A stretch of 64,000 bases of DNA, taken from the NCBI RefSeq assembly GCF_900111675.1, contig NZ_FOHO01000001.1, forward strand, positions 400,783-464,782, written 5' to 3'. The number at the start of each line of letters is the position of its first letter. The first letter of the stretch is position 1. Made by a program: the position numbers and the translations under genes. Positions 25,292 to 34,530 of the stretch are shown here, piece after piece. Below the pieces are notes generated by a model. It made no database searches. It was not told where the DNA came from and worked only from the letters and a program-made list of their open reading frames with translations. Origin of the DNA: Paracoccus homiensis. Lineage in GTDB: Bacteria; Pseudomonadota; Alphaproteobacteria; Rhodobacterales; Rhodobacteraceae.

Positions 25292-28200
25292 TGCGCGGAT
25301 TTCTGATACTCATCTTTGCAATCCTGTTCCCGGCGCTGGCCATGGCGCAAAGCGCGGCCGAGCTGTCGCAGCAGATCGACGACGACAAGGGCTTTCTGAC
25401 CCGCTTTCTGGAAAAGAACCTGTCGGGGGACGATCGCCGCGTGGTCATCAGCGGCTTTGAAGGGGCGCTGTCGTCACGGGCCACCTTCGACGAAATCGTC
25501 ATCATGGATGCCGATGGCGCGTGGCTGACCCTGAAGAACGGCGCCATCCAATGGAGCCGCACGGCCCTGCTGCGCCGCCGGGTCCAGATCGCGGAACTGT
25601 CGGCCGAGGTCGTCGAACTGCCGCGCCTGCCCACGGGCGAGGCGCAGGACACTACCGCCGAAACCACCGAATTCGCGCTGCCTGATCTGCCCGTATCGCT
25701 GGAAATCGAGAAAATTCAGGTCGGTCGCGTCGAACTGGGCGAACCCGTGATCGGCATGCCCGCCGCCATCGCCGTCAATGGCAACATGAGCCTGATCGAC
25801 GGCGAAGGCATGGCCGATCTGACCATCGACCGTCTGGACGGGCCGCGCGGCGAATTCATCCTCAGCGCCGCCTATGGCAACGAAACACAGAATCTCAGCG
25901 TCAATCTGGCCCTGGAAGAGGCGCGCGACGGTCTGCTGGTCAACCTGATCGACCTGCATGACAAGCCCTCGGTCTCGGCCCAGATCAGCGGGGAAGGCAC
26001 GCTGGACGATTTCGCCGCCGATCTTCGGCTGGCAACCGCGGGGCAGCCGCGCGTGACCGGTCGCGTGACGCTGAATCAGCAGGAACTGGACGGCCAGTCG
26101 CCCGGACGCGGCTTTCGCGTGCAACTGGGCGGCGATGTCGCGGCGCTGCTGCCGCCCGACGACCGCACCTTCTTTGGCCCCAATACGCAATTGCTGGCCG
26201 AAGGCTGGCGTGGGCAGGACGGTCGGCTGAACATCCCGACGCTGCGGATCGATACCGACGCCCTGAATCTGGAAGGGCAGCTGTCCACCAATGCCAGCAA
26301 CGCCCCCCAGACCGCGCAACTGACGATCACGCTTGGGCGCGACGCGGGCGCAAGCCAGGTGCCTGTCAGCCTGCCCGGCGCGGGTCAGAATGCGACCGTG
26401 GAATCCGGTCGGGTGGAACTGAATTACGACGCAGATCAGGGCCAGGGCTGGACCCTTCAGGGGCGCGTGGGCATGCTGGATCAGGGCACCGTCAGCATGG
26501 AGGAACTGACCCTGAACGGCGCAGGCGAGGTTCTGTTGTCCGACACCGGCGCCCTGTCCGAAATCACCGGCGGGCTGGATTTCGGCGCCTCGGGGCTGAA
26601 TTTCGCGGACCCGGCGCTGGCGCGCGCGGTGGGTCAGGCCGTGACCGGGCGATCCACATTCACCTATGGCGGCGGCCATATGGATATCAGCGAATTGCAG
26701 ATCGACGGCGCGGATTACGGGCTGAACGGATATGCGCTGCTGTCGGGTCTGTCGACGGGGATCATCGCCTCGTTCGACATGACGGCGGGCTATCAGGATC
26801 TGTCACGGATTTCGGATCTGGCGGGGCGGCCGCTGGCCGGTCAGGCCCAGGCCGACCTGTCGGGCTATTACACCGTTCTGACCAAAAGCTTTGATCTGGA
26901 CGCCGAAATTCGCGGCACCAATATCAGCATCGATCAGGAACAGGCCGATCGCCTGCTGGCCGGTCAGTCGCGGATCAAGATGCGCGCACGCCGCGACGAG
27001 GTGGGGATCGAACTTGGCCAGTTGACCGTGAACGCCCAGAACCTGACCGCCGAGGCGCAGGGCTATCTGAACAGCGATTCCTCGGATCTGACGGCACGGA
27101 TTTCCATGCCGTCGCTGTCCGAGGTCGATCCCGGCTATTCCGGCTCGGCCGAACTTCTGGCCAAACTCAGCGGCGCGACCGGCGCACGGCAGCTTGCCGT
27201 GTCCGGGGATGCCGAGGATCTGCAGATCGGGATCGAGGCGCTGGACGGCGCCCTGCAGGGCAAGACCACGCTGACCGTTCTGGCGGGCGAACAAGAAGAT
27301 GGCTACGCGCTGAAGGCGTTCGAACTGTCGAACCCGCAGCTAAGCGCCGAAGGTCAGGGCAGCTTTGCCCAAGGTGCACTGGATGGCACCGCCAATCTGT
27401 CGGTTCCCGATCTGGCCGCGATCAAGGCCGGATGGTCGGGCGGTTTCAGCGCCGATGCGGTGATGTCCGAATCACAGGGTACGCGGCTGTTCGACGTCAC
27501 CGGCACGGGCCAGAACCTGTCTCTGGGTCAGCAGAATGTCGATGGCGCGTTGACCGGCACCACCGATCTGACGATCAAGGCGCAGGAAAAGGACGGCGTG
27601 ATCACGCTGCGTGATGTCAGCCTGACCAATCAGCAGATGAATGTGACCGCCGATGGCACCTACGGCCCCGGCGTGACCGATCTGACCGCCGATATCGACA
27701 TCGCGTCGCTGGCCTCGTTCGGGGCAGGCTGGCGCGGCGCGCTAAGCGCGGATGCCAGCTTTCAGGAACAGGGCGAAGGTGTGCGGCGGCTGCAACTGAC
27801 CGGCACCGGGCAGGATCTGGCCATGGGTCAGGCACAGCTGGACGGCGCGCTGGCCGGGGAAACCCGCATCGCCGTCACCGGAACCGAACAGGGCGGCGTC
27901 TTTAGCATCGAACAGGCGCAGATCGAAAACCCGCGCCTGTCCGCCGATGCCAACGGCAAGGTCGGCGGCGGCCAGACCGACCTGTCGGCCCGGCTGAACG
28001 CCTCGGATCTGCGTTTCGTCGGCAACGGGATCCGCGGGTCGGTCAGTGCCGATGCCCGGCTGGTCGAGGACGGCGATCAGCGCCGCATCACCGCAACGGG
28101 CAACGCGAACGGGCTGCAACTGAACCAGCCGCGCATCGACCCGGTCCTGCGCGGGCAGACCAGCTTTGACATCGCGGCAACGCAATCGCCCTCGGGCCTG

Positions 28201-29769
28201 TCGCTGCAACGGCTTCAGGTTCAGAACCCGCAGCTGCGGGTGTCGGCGGATGGCGACCCGGCGCAGGCGCTGAATATCGACGCGCGGCTTAGCGATCTGG
28301 GCCTGATCGAGCGTGCGATCCCCGGTCCGGTGCAGGTCACGGGAACGCTGGCGCAGACGCCGCAGAATTTCGTCATCGACCTTGATGCCACCGCCCCCGC
28401 CCAGACCCGCCTGCAGATCGCGGGAACGGCGGCGCGCGATTTCTCGACCACGGATATCGCGATCACGGGTGGTGCGAATGCCGCCATCGCCAACAGCTTC
28501 ATGCGCACGCGCAGCATCGACGGGCCGCTTAGCCTTGATCTGCGGCTGAACGGGGCGCCGGGCCTGAACGCGCTGACCGGCACCGCGCAGTTGACCGGGG
28601 CCGAACTGGCCGATCCCCGGCTGGGCATCCGGCTGGACGATCTGACCGCGACGGCGGGCTTCCAGAACGGGCGCATCAATGTCGATGCCACCAGCAGCGT
28701 CGCGGCGGGTGGTCGCCTGTCGATCGCGGGTCCGGTCGATCTGCGGGCCGGCACGCTGGATCTGGTGGCCACGCTGGACAATGTCGTCGCCCGCGACCCC
28801 AACCTGTACCAGACACGCCTGTCGGGACAGGTACGGGTGTCGGGCCGCAATGCCGACGGTCCGCTGATTTCAGGGCGTATCGATGTGGGCGAAACCGAGA
28901 TCCGCATCCCCTCGACCGGGCTGGGCGGGGCAAAGGCGATCCCCGAAATCAGCCATCTGGCCGAACGCCCCCCACAGCGCGCGACCCGCGCCAAGGCCGG
29001 GCTGCTGCCCTATCCCAGTGACGCATCGCGCGACGCCAACATGTCTGCGCCGCCTTCGACCCCACCGGGGAATCCGCCGCGTCTGGATCTGTTCATCAGC
29101 GCCCCGAACCAGGTGTTCATCCGCGGTCGCGGCGTCGATGCGGAAATGGGCGGCGAATTGCAGGTTCGCGGCACCGCGCGCAATGTCGTGCCCATCGGCC
29201 ATCTGGAACTGATCCGGGGTCGCGTCGATCTGCTGGGCAAGCGGTTCGACCTGACCGAGGGGCTGGTGGAACTGCAGGGCAGCCTGGTGCCGGTCCTGCG
29301 TCTGGTCGCCGAAACCAGCCAGAACGATGTGACCACCCGCGTCATCATCGACGGCGAGGCCCGCGATCCCGATGTCAGCTTCGAATCCTCGCCCGAAATG
29401 CCCGAGGAAGAAGTGCTGTCGCAGCTGTTGTTCGGACGCGGTCTGGACACGATCAGCCCGCTTCAGGCGCTGCAACTGGCCAATGCCCTGGCCGTTCTGG
29501 CCGGTCGCGGCGGCGAGGGTGTGATCGGCAATCTGCGCAATCAGTTCGGGCTGGACGATCTGGATCTGCAGACCGACGACGAAGGCAATGTCGAGGTGCG
29601 CGCCGGGAAATATATCAGCGACAATGTCTATACCGACGTGTCGGTGGGCGATCAGGGCAAGACTTCGATCAACCTCAATCTGGATATCTCTGAAACCCTG
29701 CGCGCGCGTGGCTCGGTCGCCAGTGACGGCGAAAGCACGCTGGGTGTCTATTTCGAACGGGATTATTAA
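25291..29769 (+). CDS. tamB: TamB, translocation and assembly module protein
   Basis: 1492-aa periplasm-spanning protein, anchored by an N-terminal helix/signal (MRGFLILIFAILFPALAMAQ). The long middle consists of repeated beta segments with recurring LDGALxGxTxLxV patterns, about 100 residues apart, near 640, 740 and 840 (for example ALDGALQGKTTLTV, NVDGALTGTTDLTI, QLDGALAGETRIAV). These form the hydrophobic groove of AsmA-like proteins. The C-terminal 400 residues contain the conserved TamB (DUF490) domain with SFESSPEMPEEEVLSQLLFGRGL and end in FERDY. It acts with TamA in the cell envelope. Confidence 0.94.
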   Translation: MRGFLILIFAILFPALAMAQSAAELSQQIDDDKGFLTRFLEKNLSGDDRRVVISGFEGALSSRATFDEIVIMDADGAWLTLKNGAIQWSRTALLRRRVQIAELSAEVVELPRLPTGEAQDTTAETTEFALPDLPVSLEIEKIQVGRVELGEPVIGMPAAIAVNGNMSLIDGEGMADLTIDRLDGPRGEFILSAAYGNETQNLSVNLALEEARDGLLVNLIDLHDKPSVSAQISGEGTLDDFAADLRLATAGQPRVTGRVTLNQQELDGQSPGRGFRVQLGGDVAALLPPDDRTFFGPNTQLLAEGWRGQDGRLNIPTLRIDTDALNLEGQLSTNASNAPQTAQLTITLGRDAGASQVPVSLPGAGQNATVESGRVELNYDADQGQGWTLQGRVGMLDQGTVSMEELTLNGAGEVLLSDTGALSEITGGLDFGASGLNFADPALARAVGQAVTGRSTFTYGGGHMDISELQIDGADYGLNGYALLSGLSTGIIASFDMTAGYQDLSRISDLAGRPLAGQAQADLSGYYTVLTKSFDLDAEIRGTNISIDQEQADRLLAGQSRIKMRARRDEVGIELGQLTVNAQNLTAEAQGYLNSDSSDLTARISMPSLSEVDPGYSGSAELLAKLSGATGARQLAVSGDAEDLQIGIEALDGALQGKTTLTVLAGEQEDGYALKAFELSNPQLSAEGQGSFAQGALDGTANLSVPDLAAIKAGWSGGFSADAVMSESQGTRLFDVTGTGQNLSLGQQNVDGALTGTTDLTIKAQEKDGVITLRDVSLTNQQMNVTADGTYGPGVTDLTADIDIASLASFGAGWRGALSADASFQEQGEGVRRLQLTGTGQDLAMGQAQLDGALAGETRIAVTGTEQGGVFSIEQAQIENPRLSADANGKVGGGQTDLSARLNASDLRFVGNGIRGSVSADARLVEDGDQRRITATGNANGLQLNQPRIDPVLRGQTSFDIAATQSPSGLSLQRLQVQNPQLRVSADGDPAQALNIDARLSDLGLIERAIPGPVQVTGTLAQTPQNFVIDLDATAPAQTRLQIAGTAARDFSTTDIAITGGANAAIANSFMRTRSIDGPLSLDLRLNGAPGLNALTGTAQLTGAELADPRLGIRLDDLTATAGFQNGRINVDATSSVAAGGRLSIAGPVDLRAGTLDLVATLDNVVARDPNLYQTRLSGQVRVSGRNADGPLISGRIDVGETEIRIPSTGLGGAKAIPEISHLAERPPQRATRAKAGLLPYPSDASRDANMSAPPSTPPGNPPRLDLFISAPNQVFIRGRGVDAEMGGELQVRGTARNVVPIGHLELIRGRVDLLGKRFDLTEGLVELQGSLVPVLRLVAETSQNDVTTRVIIDGEARDPDVSFESSPEMPEEEVLSQLLFGRGLDTISPLQALQLANALAVLAGRGGEGVIGNLRNQFGLDDLDLQTDDEGNVEVRAGKYISDNVYTDVSVGDQGKTSINLNLDISETLRARGSVASDGESTLGVYFERDY

Positions 29770-29776
29770 GAAGGCT

Positions 29777-29804
29777 CAGGTCGGGGTTATCGCGCCCCGA
29801 CCTG
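29777..29804. terminator. Hairpin between convergent tamB and PAS gene
   Basis: Perfect 10-bp stem CAGGTCGGGG / CCCCGACCTG with an 8-nt loop; the right arm lies inside the last codons of the minus-strand PAS gene. It lacks a U-run on both strands, so it is only terminator-like. Confidence 0.45.
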
Positions 29805-31373
29805 CGACAGGCTTGCGCTGCGATCCGGTTCGGGGCGGACGGGCCCCTGCACGGCGACGTTCTTCTTGAACGACAAAAGCTGGTTCGTGCCCCCCAGAAA
29901 CGACACACTCCACCCGATCAGATGGCCGCGCGCGTCCAGAATGGCCCCGGTGTCGCGTGCCTCGGGCTGGCCTTGCAGGCGCGCCTCCAGGGCGGCAAGG
30001 CCCGGCCCGGTCTGACCCTGCGATTTCCATTCCGCCAGCGCCTCGGTCAGGGTGCCTGCCGCCGAGGGCCACATGTCGCGATAGGCCTGATTGGTCAGGA
30101 CGATCTTGCCCGAAGGTTCGAAAACGGCCAGCGCATCGTCCAGCCGATCCAGAACCGCACTGCCCATCAGCAAATCGGACCGGAACTGCCGGGTCAGGGC
30201 GATTTCGGACGTGATGTCGTCGAACAGGAAGGCCACCGCCCCATCGGGATGCGGCCGGCCCGTCACGCGATAGGTGCGCCCATTGGGCAGCGACCATTCC
30301 TCGACATGGTGGCCGGTCGCGGCGGCGCTTTCCAGATTGCTCATCTGCTGACGCCAGCTGCGATAATCCTTGGGTTCGGGCACCATGCGATGTTCGCGAA
30401 GCTGGTCCAGAAAATCCAGCAGGGTCGGTCGCGCGGTCAGAAACCCGGTCGGCAGCCCGGTCAGGTCGATCAATGCCGGATTGAACAGCTGCAAGCGACG
30501 CTGACGGTCGAAGATCGCAAGCCCGATCGGCAGGTCGGCAAAGGTCTTGGTCAGTGTCTGGACGAATTCGCGCAGGCTGCGTTCGGCCCGCACCGCCGCG
30601 TCCGCAGGCAGCGCGAACATCATCGTCTGATCGCCCATCTTGTGGCTGTGACAATCATACCAGGACACCACCCCATGATCGTCCAAAGACGCGCGGCGGG
30701 TCTTGGTCCCCGCCCCCGGCACCGGCTTGGGGCTTTCCAGAAGGCGCGGCAGGGGCCAGGGCAGATCGCCGTCCCCCATCACCTCGGCGCGGCGCAGATA
30801 GGCGGCGTTGGCCCAGGTGATGCGGCTGTCCGCATCCTGCCGCCAGACCAGCATCGGCGTCTGGTCCAGGGCCCGGCGCAACAGGTCAAGTTCTTCTTCC
30901 ATGGCCTGCTGGGACAGCGAATCGACAAGGATGCCGGCATGTTCGGCACTGGGATCGTTGACCGAGATCCGGACCAGCCCCTCGCCCAGATCCTCGGCCC
31001 GCAGGCTCAGGGCGGCACTGCCCATTCCTTCGCTGCCGGTCAGGTCGATCTGCAAGCGCGCGCCCAGTTCGGACAAATGCCGCGCCGCGTCGGGAAAGCG
31101 TGGCGCGATCCAGGCCATCAGCCGCGGCCAGTCGCCATCCGGCCCGCCCGCATGGTCCAGCAGCGACCGCGCAGGCCCCGTCGCATCCACCAGTTGCCGA
31201 TCGCGAAACAGGAAGATCACCGGTTGCAGGCCATCGGACAGCGTACCAAGCGTCGCCTGTGGGCGCCGACCCTTCAGGCGGTCATAGGCACGGATGCACA
31301 GGATCGCCAGAACGACCGAGAACGTACCGGCCACCAGCGCGGCAACAGTTGACCAAAGATCGTAACTCGCCAA
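29787..31373 (-). CDS. Membrane-anchored multi-PAS protein downstream of regB
   Basis: 528 aa. One N-terminal helix (about 8-28) is followed by at least three PAS-like segments, near 45-140, 160-260 and 290-400 (RALDQTPMLVWRQDADSRITWANAAY and TFADLPIGLAIFDRQRRLQLFNPALIDLTGLP are clear PAS starts), and a fourth PAS near 420-490 (VLDRLDDALAVFEPSGKIVLTNQAY). I see no HisKA, HATPase, GGDEF or EAL domain, so the output is missing or carried by a partner. It lies 69 nt after regB on the same strand. A perfect CtrA-type box sits 46-61 nt before its ATG. Confidence 0.82.
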   Translation of the reverse strand: MASYDLWSTVAALVAGTFSVVLAILCIRAYDRLKGRRPQATLGTLSDGLQPVIFLFRDRQLVDATGPARSLLDHAGGPDGDWPRLMAWIAPRFPDAARHLSELGARLQIDLTGSEGMGSAALSLRAEDLGEGLVRISVNDPSAEHAGILVDSLSQQAMEEELDLLRRALDQTPMLVWRQDADSRITWANAAYLRRAEVMGDGDLPWPLPRLLESPKPVPGAGTKTRRASLDDHGVVSWYDCHSHKMGDQTMMFALPADAAVRAERSLREFVQTLTKTFADLPIGLAIFDRQRRLQLFNPALIDLTGLPTGFLTARPTLLDFLDQLREHRMVPEPKDYRSWRQQMSNLESAAATGHHVEEWSLPNGRTYRVTGRPHPDGAVAFLFDDITSEIALTRQFRSDLLMGSAVLDRLDDALAVFEPSGKIVLTNQAYRDMWPSAAGTLTEALAEWKSQGQTGPGLAALEARLQGQPEARDTGAILDARGHLIGWSVSFLGGTNQLLSFKKNVAVQGPVRPEPDRSASLSQVGAR

Positions 31374-31418
31374 GATCGCGATCCCTCTCTCGTTTCATCT
31401 TCCTTAATGCCATTTTCG

Positions 31419-31434
31419 TTAAGAAGCCGTTAAC
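31419..31434 (-). promoter_or_regulatory. Candidate CtrA binding site
   Basis: TTAA-N7-TTAAC matches the full CtrA consensus and reads as a match on both strands (GTTAA, 7 nt, TTAAC). It lies in the 69-nt gap between regB and the PAS gene, about 50 nt upstream of the PAS ATG on the minus strand. The region is clearly more AT-rich than its surroundings. Function is inferred from the consensus only. Confidence 0.6.
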
Positions 31435-31442
31435 ACTTCTTT

Positions 31443-32753
31443 TCACACCGTGTTTTCCGGGTTCTCGCCCAGAACCGCGCGGTCATCGACCACGATGCGG
31501 TCCAGCGGCCAGCGCACCCGCACGATCGCACCCGGCCCGCCATTGGCGAAGGTCAGCCGCGCGCCCGAGCGTTCCAGCAGGGTCTTGGCAATGAACAACC
31601 CCAGACCCATGCCGTCATATTCCCCGCGCTGCGGCCCGATGCGGCGGCTGGTCAGATAGGGATCACCGATCCTTGCCAGCAAGGCCGCCGGATAGCCGGG
31701 ACCGTCATCGCGCACCGTGACGGTCAGATGCTGGGAATCGCTGTCCGCCTCGATCACCACCCGCTGATCGGCGAAATCGACCGCGTTCTGGATCAGGTTG
31801 CGCAAACCGTGAATGACGCCGGGATCGCGGCGCACCACCGGCCCCTCGGCCAGAATCTCGACCCTGGGGCCGCGATCGGCATGCGGGCTGGCCGCATCGT
31901 CCAGAACCGTGTGCAGGGGCGCGGCGCGCATCAGCAGATCATCCTTGCCCGCGCGCCCCATGCTGCGCAGGATCTGGGCGCAGCGATCCGCCGACAGCCG
32001 CAGGTTGGACATGTCGGCAGCCAGATCGGGGCGATCCTGCAGCTCATCGGCCAGCTCGGATGCGATCAGCTTGATGGTGGCCAAGGGCGTGCCCATCTCA
32101 TGCGCGGCGGCCGCGACGACGCCACCCAGATGCTGCAATCGCTGTTCCCGCGCCAACGCCATCTGCGTGGCAAACAGCGCGTTCGAGGTCGCCGACAGCT
32201 CGGCCGTCACGCGGTGGGCGTAATAGGCAAAGAAGAACACCCCGATCACCAGCGCGAACCAATGCCCCAGCGCCAGCAGCGGGTCCAGCCGCAAGGGCGT
32301 GCCATCGGGTTCGTGCAGCGGCAGCGCGACCACGGCCGACAGGGTGATCAACGCCACCGTCGCCAATCCCAGTGCAACGGTCTGACGCGGATTCAGCGTC
32401 GTCGCCGCGATCGTCACCGGCGCCAGCACCAGCAGCGCGAAAGGATTGGCCATGCCGCCGGTCAGCGCCATCAGCGCCGCGATCTGCACCAGATCGAACA
32501 CCAGCTGATAGACCGTGCTGCGGACCGAGCTTTGCCGAGGCGATTGCAGAAACAGCCACATGTTCATCGCCGTCGCCGCAAGGATCAGGATCAGAACCGG
32601 CTTGACCGCGAATTGCATCCCCATCGTATAGGCAACGACCGTGGCGCATAACTGCCCCAGGATCGCGACCCAGCGCAGGAGGATGACGGTCCGCATGCGG
32701 ATGGGTTCGGACCGGGCGATTTCTGCGGGGCTGATCTCATCTGGGGCGTGCAT
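31443..32753 (-). CDS. regB: Redox sensor histidine kinase RegB/PrrB
   Basis: 436-aa global redox sensor. About six membrane helices fill residues 24-175. The conserved quinone-linked heptapeptide GGMANPF is present near residue 100. HisKA has VVAAAAHEMGTPLATIKL near 212-229, and the redox-active cysteine position is kept in SADRCAQILRSMG near 257. The HATPase has NLIQNAVDFA, DDGPGYP and GMGLGLFIAKTLLERSG. It phosphorylates RegA when the electron transport chain is reduced. It is divergent from senC-regA-hvrA, the classic Rhodobacter arrangement. The ATG is preceded by GCGAGGATCGCC. Confidence 0.95.
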   Translation of the reverse strand: MHAPDEISPAEIARSEPIRMRTVILLRWVAILGQLCATVVAYTMGMQFAVKPVLILILAATAMNMWLFLQSPRQSSVRSTVYQLVFDLVQIAALMALTGGMANPFALLVLAPVTIAATTLNPRQTVALGLATVALITLSAVVALPLHEPDGTPLRLDPLLALGHWFALVIGVFFFAYYAHRVTAELSATSNALFATQMALAREQRLQHLGGVVAAAAHEMGTPLATIKLIASELADELQDRPDLAADMSNLRLSADRCAQILRSMGRAGKDDLLMRAAPLHTVLDDAASPHADRGPRVEILAEGPVVRRDPGVIHGLRNLIQNAVDFADQRVVIEADSDSQHLTVTVRDDGPGYPAALLARIGDPYLTSRRIGPQRGEYDGMGLGLFIAKTLLERSGARLTFANGGPGAIVRVRWPLDRIVVDDRAVLGENPENTV

Positions 32754-32846
32754 GGCGATCCTCGCTGCGACAATGGGTGCCTTGATACCTGTGGCCGGAT
32801 GGGCGATGCAACGCGCGCAACATCAACATTTTCAGGGGTGTCCATC
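32754..32846. promoter_or_regulatory. regB-senC divergent promoter region
   Basis: 93 nt between divergent regB and senC. GCGAC-AATGG-GTGCC (32767-32781) has the spacing of the RegA consensus GCGAC-N5-GCCGC but differs at two positions of the second half-site. This is a weak candidate for autoregulation. Confidence 0.3.
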
Positions 32847-33476
32847 ATGGCTGACCGCAAGCTTCTTCTGATCGGCAGCGTCGCCGCCGTGGCGGTGCTG
32901 GCCGCCGGGGGCATCTTTCTGGCCCAAAGCCAGGGTGGCGATGCCTTTGCCCAATGCCGCCAAAGCACCGTCGCAGGCGGAATGGACAGCTTTGGCACCG
33001 AATTCACGCTGACAAATCAGGATGGTGAACGGGTGACCGACCAACAGGTCTTCGACAAACCCTCGATCCTGTATTTCGGCTATACGTTCTGCCCCGATGT
33101 CTGCCCGCTGGACAGCGCCCGCAACGCCGAGGCCACCGCGATTCTGGCCGACAGCGGATTGGATGCCCAGGCCGTCTTCGTGACCGTCGATCCGGCCCGC
33201 GACACGCCCGACGTGGTTAAAGATTTCGTGAGCGTCTTTCCCGGCGACATGATCGGCCTGACCGGCAGCGACGAGGAAATCGCCGCGATCAACAAGGGCT
33301 GGCGCAACTACTACAAGCTGAACAACGAGGAAGATGACGAGTATTATCTGGTCGACCACATGACCAACAGCTATCTGGTCATGCCCGGCAACCAGACCGT
33401 CGAGTTCTTTTCCCGCGATGTCAGCCCCGAACAGATGGCCGACCGCGTGGGATGTTTTATCGACGCCGCGGGCTGA
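32847..33476 (+). CDS. senC: SenC/PrrC, SCO1-type copper chaperone
   Basis: 209 aa. An N-terminal anchor or uncleaved signal occupies about 5-27, then a thioredoxin-fold SCO domain. The copper ligands are all present: C82 and C86 in FCPDVCP, and H171 in LVDHMTNSYLV. SCO proteins deliver copper to the CuA site of cytochrome c oxidase, and in Rhodobacter SenC/PrrC also modulates Reg signalling. I chose ATG 32847 (after CAGGGGTGTCC); an in-frame ATG at 32748 would extend back into the regB promoter region and lacks a membrane signal. RegA follows 67 nt downstream. Confidence 0.94.
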   Translation: MADRKLLLIGSVAAVAVLAAGGIFLAQSQGGDAFAQCRQSTVAGGMDSFGTEFTLTNQDGERVTDQQVFDKPSILYFGYTFCPDVCPLDSARNAEATAILADSGLDAQAVFVTVDPARDTPDVVKDFVSVFPGDMIGLTGSDEEIAAINKGWRNYYKLNNEEDDEYYLVDHMTNSYLVMPGNQTVEFFSRDVSPEQMADRVGCFIDAAG

Positions 33477-33543
33477 GCAGGGAATCGCGGTTCCCGGTGA
33501 AACCGGATAGGATCGCCCGAGTTTCCGAAAGGATCGGCCCGCA

Positions 33544-34098
33544 ATGACGGAGATGGTAATGGATGGTATCGGCCCCGACGCATCGCTGCTTTTGGTGGAT
33601 GACGACGAAGTCTTCGTCACAAGACTGGGCCGCGCCATGGAGAAACGCGGCTTCGAGGTGCGCACCGCACTGAGCGTCGCCGAGGCGCAACGCCTGCTGG
33701 TGGAAAAGACCCCCGCCTATGCCGTGATCGACCTTCGGCTGGAAGACGGCAACGGTCTGGACGTGGTCGAGGCGCTGCGCGACCGGCGCGAGGATGCCCG
33801 AATCGTCGTGCTGACCGGTTATGGCGCCATCGCCACAGCGGTCGCGGCGGTCAAGATGGGCGCGACCGACTATCTGGCAAAGCCCGCCGACGCCAATGAG
33901 GTGATGGCCGCGCTGCTGTCATCGGGCGAACAATTGCCGCCCCCGCCGGAAAACCCGATGTCCGCCGATCGCGTGCGCTGGGAACATATCCAGCGCGTCT
34001 TTGAGCAATGCGACAGAAATGTCAGTGAAACGGCACGTAGACTGCATATGCATCGCAGAACCCTGCAAAGAATACTGGCCAAACGTGGACCGCGCTAA
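33544..34098 (+). CDS. regA: Global redox response regulator RegA/PrrA
   Basis: 184 aa. The receiver domain has LLVDDDEVF at 16-24, phospho-acceptor D63 in VIDLRLEDGNGLDV, and the lysine in YLAKPAD. A proline-rich linker (PPPPENP) leads to a Fis-type helix-turn-helix that is nearly invariant in this family, NVSETARRLHMHRRTLQRILAKR near 159-181. It activates or represses respiration, nitrogen, carbon and redox genes under low oxygen. It lies in the order senC-regA-hvrA, opposite regB. Confidence 0.96.
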   Translation: MTEMVMDGIGPDASLLLVDDDEVFVTRLGRAMEKRGFEVRTALSVAEAQRLLVEKTPAYAVIDLRLEDGNGLDVVEALRDRREDARIVVLTGYGAIATAVAAVKMGATDYLAKPADANEVMAALLSSGEQLPPPPENPMSADRVRWEHIQRVFEQCDRNVSETARRLHMHRRTLQRILAKRGPR

Positions 34099-34136
34099 CT
34101 AAAAGATAACTGTTCTTGAATTTGTGGTCATATAGT

Positions 34137-34150
34137 TTAGATTAATCTAA
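34137..34150. promoter_or_regulatory. Perfect 14-bp palindrome upstream of hvrA
   Basis: TTAGATTAATCTAA lies 24 nt before the hvrA ATG in an AT-rich 75-nt gap. Dyad symmetry fits a dimeric regulator site or the A+T-rich targets of HvrA itself; no regulator is proven. Confidence 0.55.
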
Positions 34151-34173
34151 TCAGCACGCACGGACAGAATAGA

Positions 34174-34488
34174 ATGAACATCGACTTTGATAAGCTTTCT
34201 CTGAAAGAGATGCGCGAAATGCGCGCAAAGCTTGATCGCGCCATCAATTCCTATGAAGACCGGAAACGCCGCGAGGCATTGGCCGCGATCGAAGAAGCCG
34301 CGCGCGAACATGGGTTTAACCTTGCCGATCTGACCGGTGGAAAGCCCAAACGCACCGGAACCGTCGCGCCGAAATATGCGAATCCTGCAGATCCGACGAT
34401 GACCTGGACCGGTCGCGGCCGGAAACCCCGCTGGGTTCAAGAGAACCTGGAACAGGGCCGGGAACTGGAAGATCTGCTGATCTCGTAA
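34174..34488 (+). CDS. hvrA: H-NS family nucleoid protein (HvrA-like)
   Basis: 104 aa. A basic, coiled-coil-like N-terminal half (LSLKEMREMRAKLDRAINSYEDRKRREALAAIEEAA) leads to the H-NS DNA-binding motif TWTGRGRKPRWV near 74-85. In Rhodobacter, HvrA sits directly after regA and modulates photosynthesis and nitrogen genes; the same order here supports the name. The gene has a strong terminator right after its stop and an AT-rich palindrome before its start. Its base composition is visibly more AT-rich than its neighbours. Confidence 0.9.
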   Translation: MNIDFDKLSLKEMREMRAKLDRAINSYEDRKRREALAAIEEAAREHGFNLADLTGGKPKRTGTVAPKYANPADPTMTWTGRGRKPRWVQENLEQGRELEDLLIS

Positions 34489-34490
34489 TA

Positions 34491-34521
34491 AAAAGGGTCG
34501 CAATCGCGGCCCTTTTCTTTT
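34491..34521 (+). terminator. Rho-independent terminator of hvrA
   Basis: Stem AAAAGGGTCGC / GCGGCCCTTTT (11 bp with one G-T pair), AATC loop, then CTTTT. It lies directly after the hvrA stop codon, ending the senC-regA-hvrA unit. Confidence 0.85.
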
Positions 34522-34530
34522 GGTTAAACC

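Noticed and set aside
25930..28300. tamB internal repeats as a mobile or DNA repeat
   Set aside because: The periodic LDGAL-type segments are diverged protein repeats typical of AsmA/TamB folds, not DNA-level duplication.
32767..32781. Strong RegA site in the regB-senC gap
   Set aside because: Only one half-site fits; kept as a weak candidate, not a firm feature.
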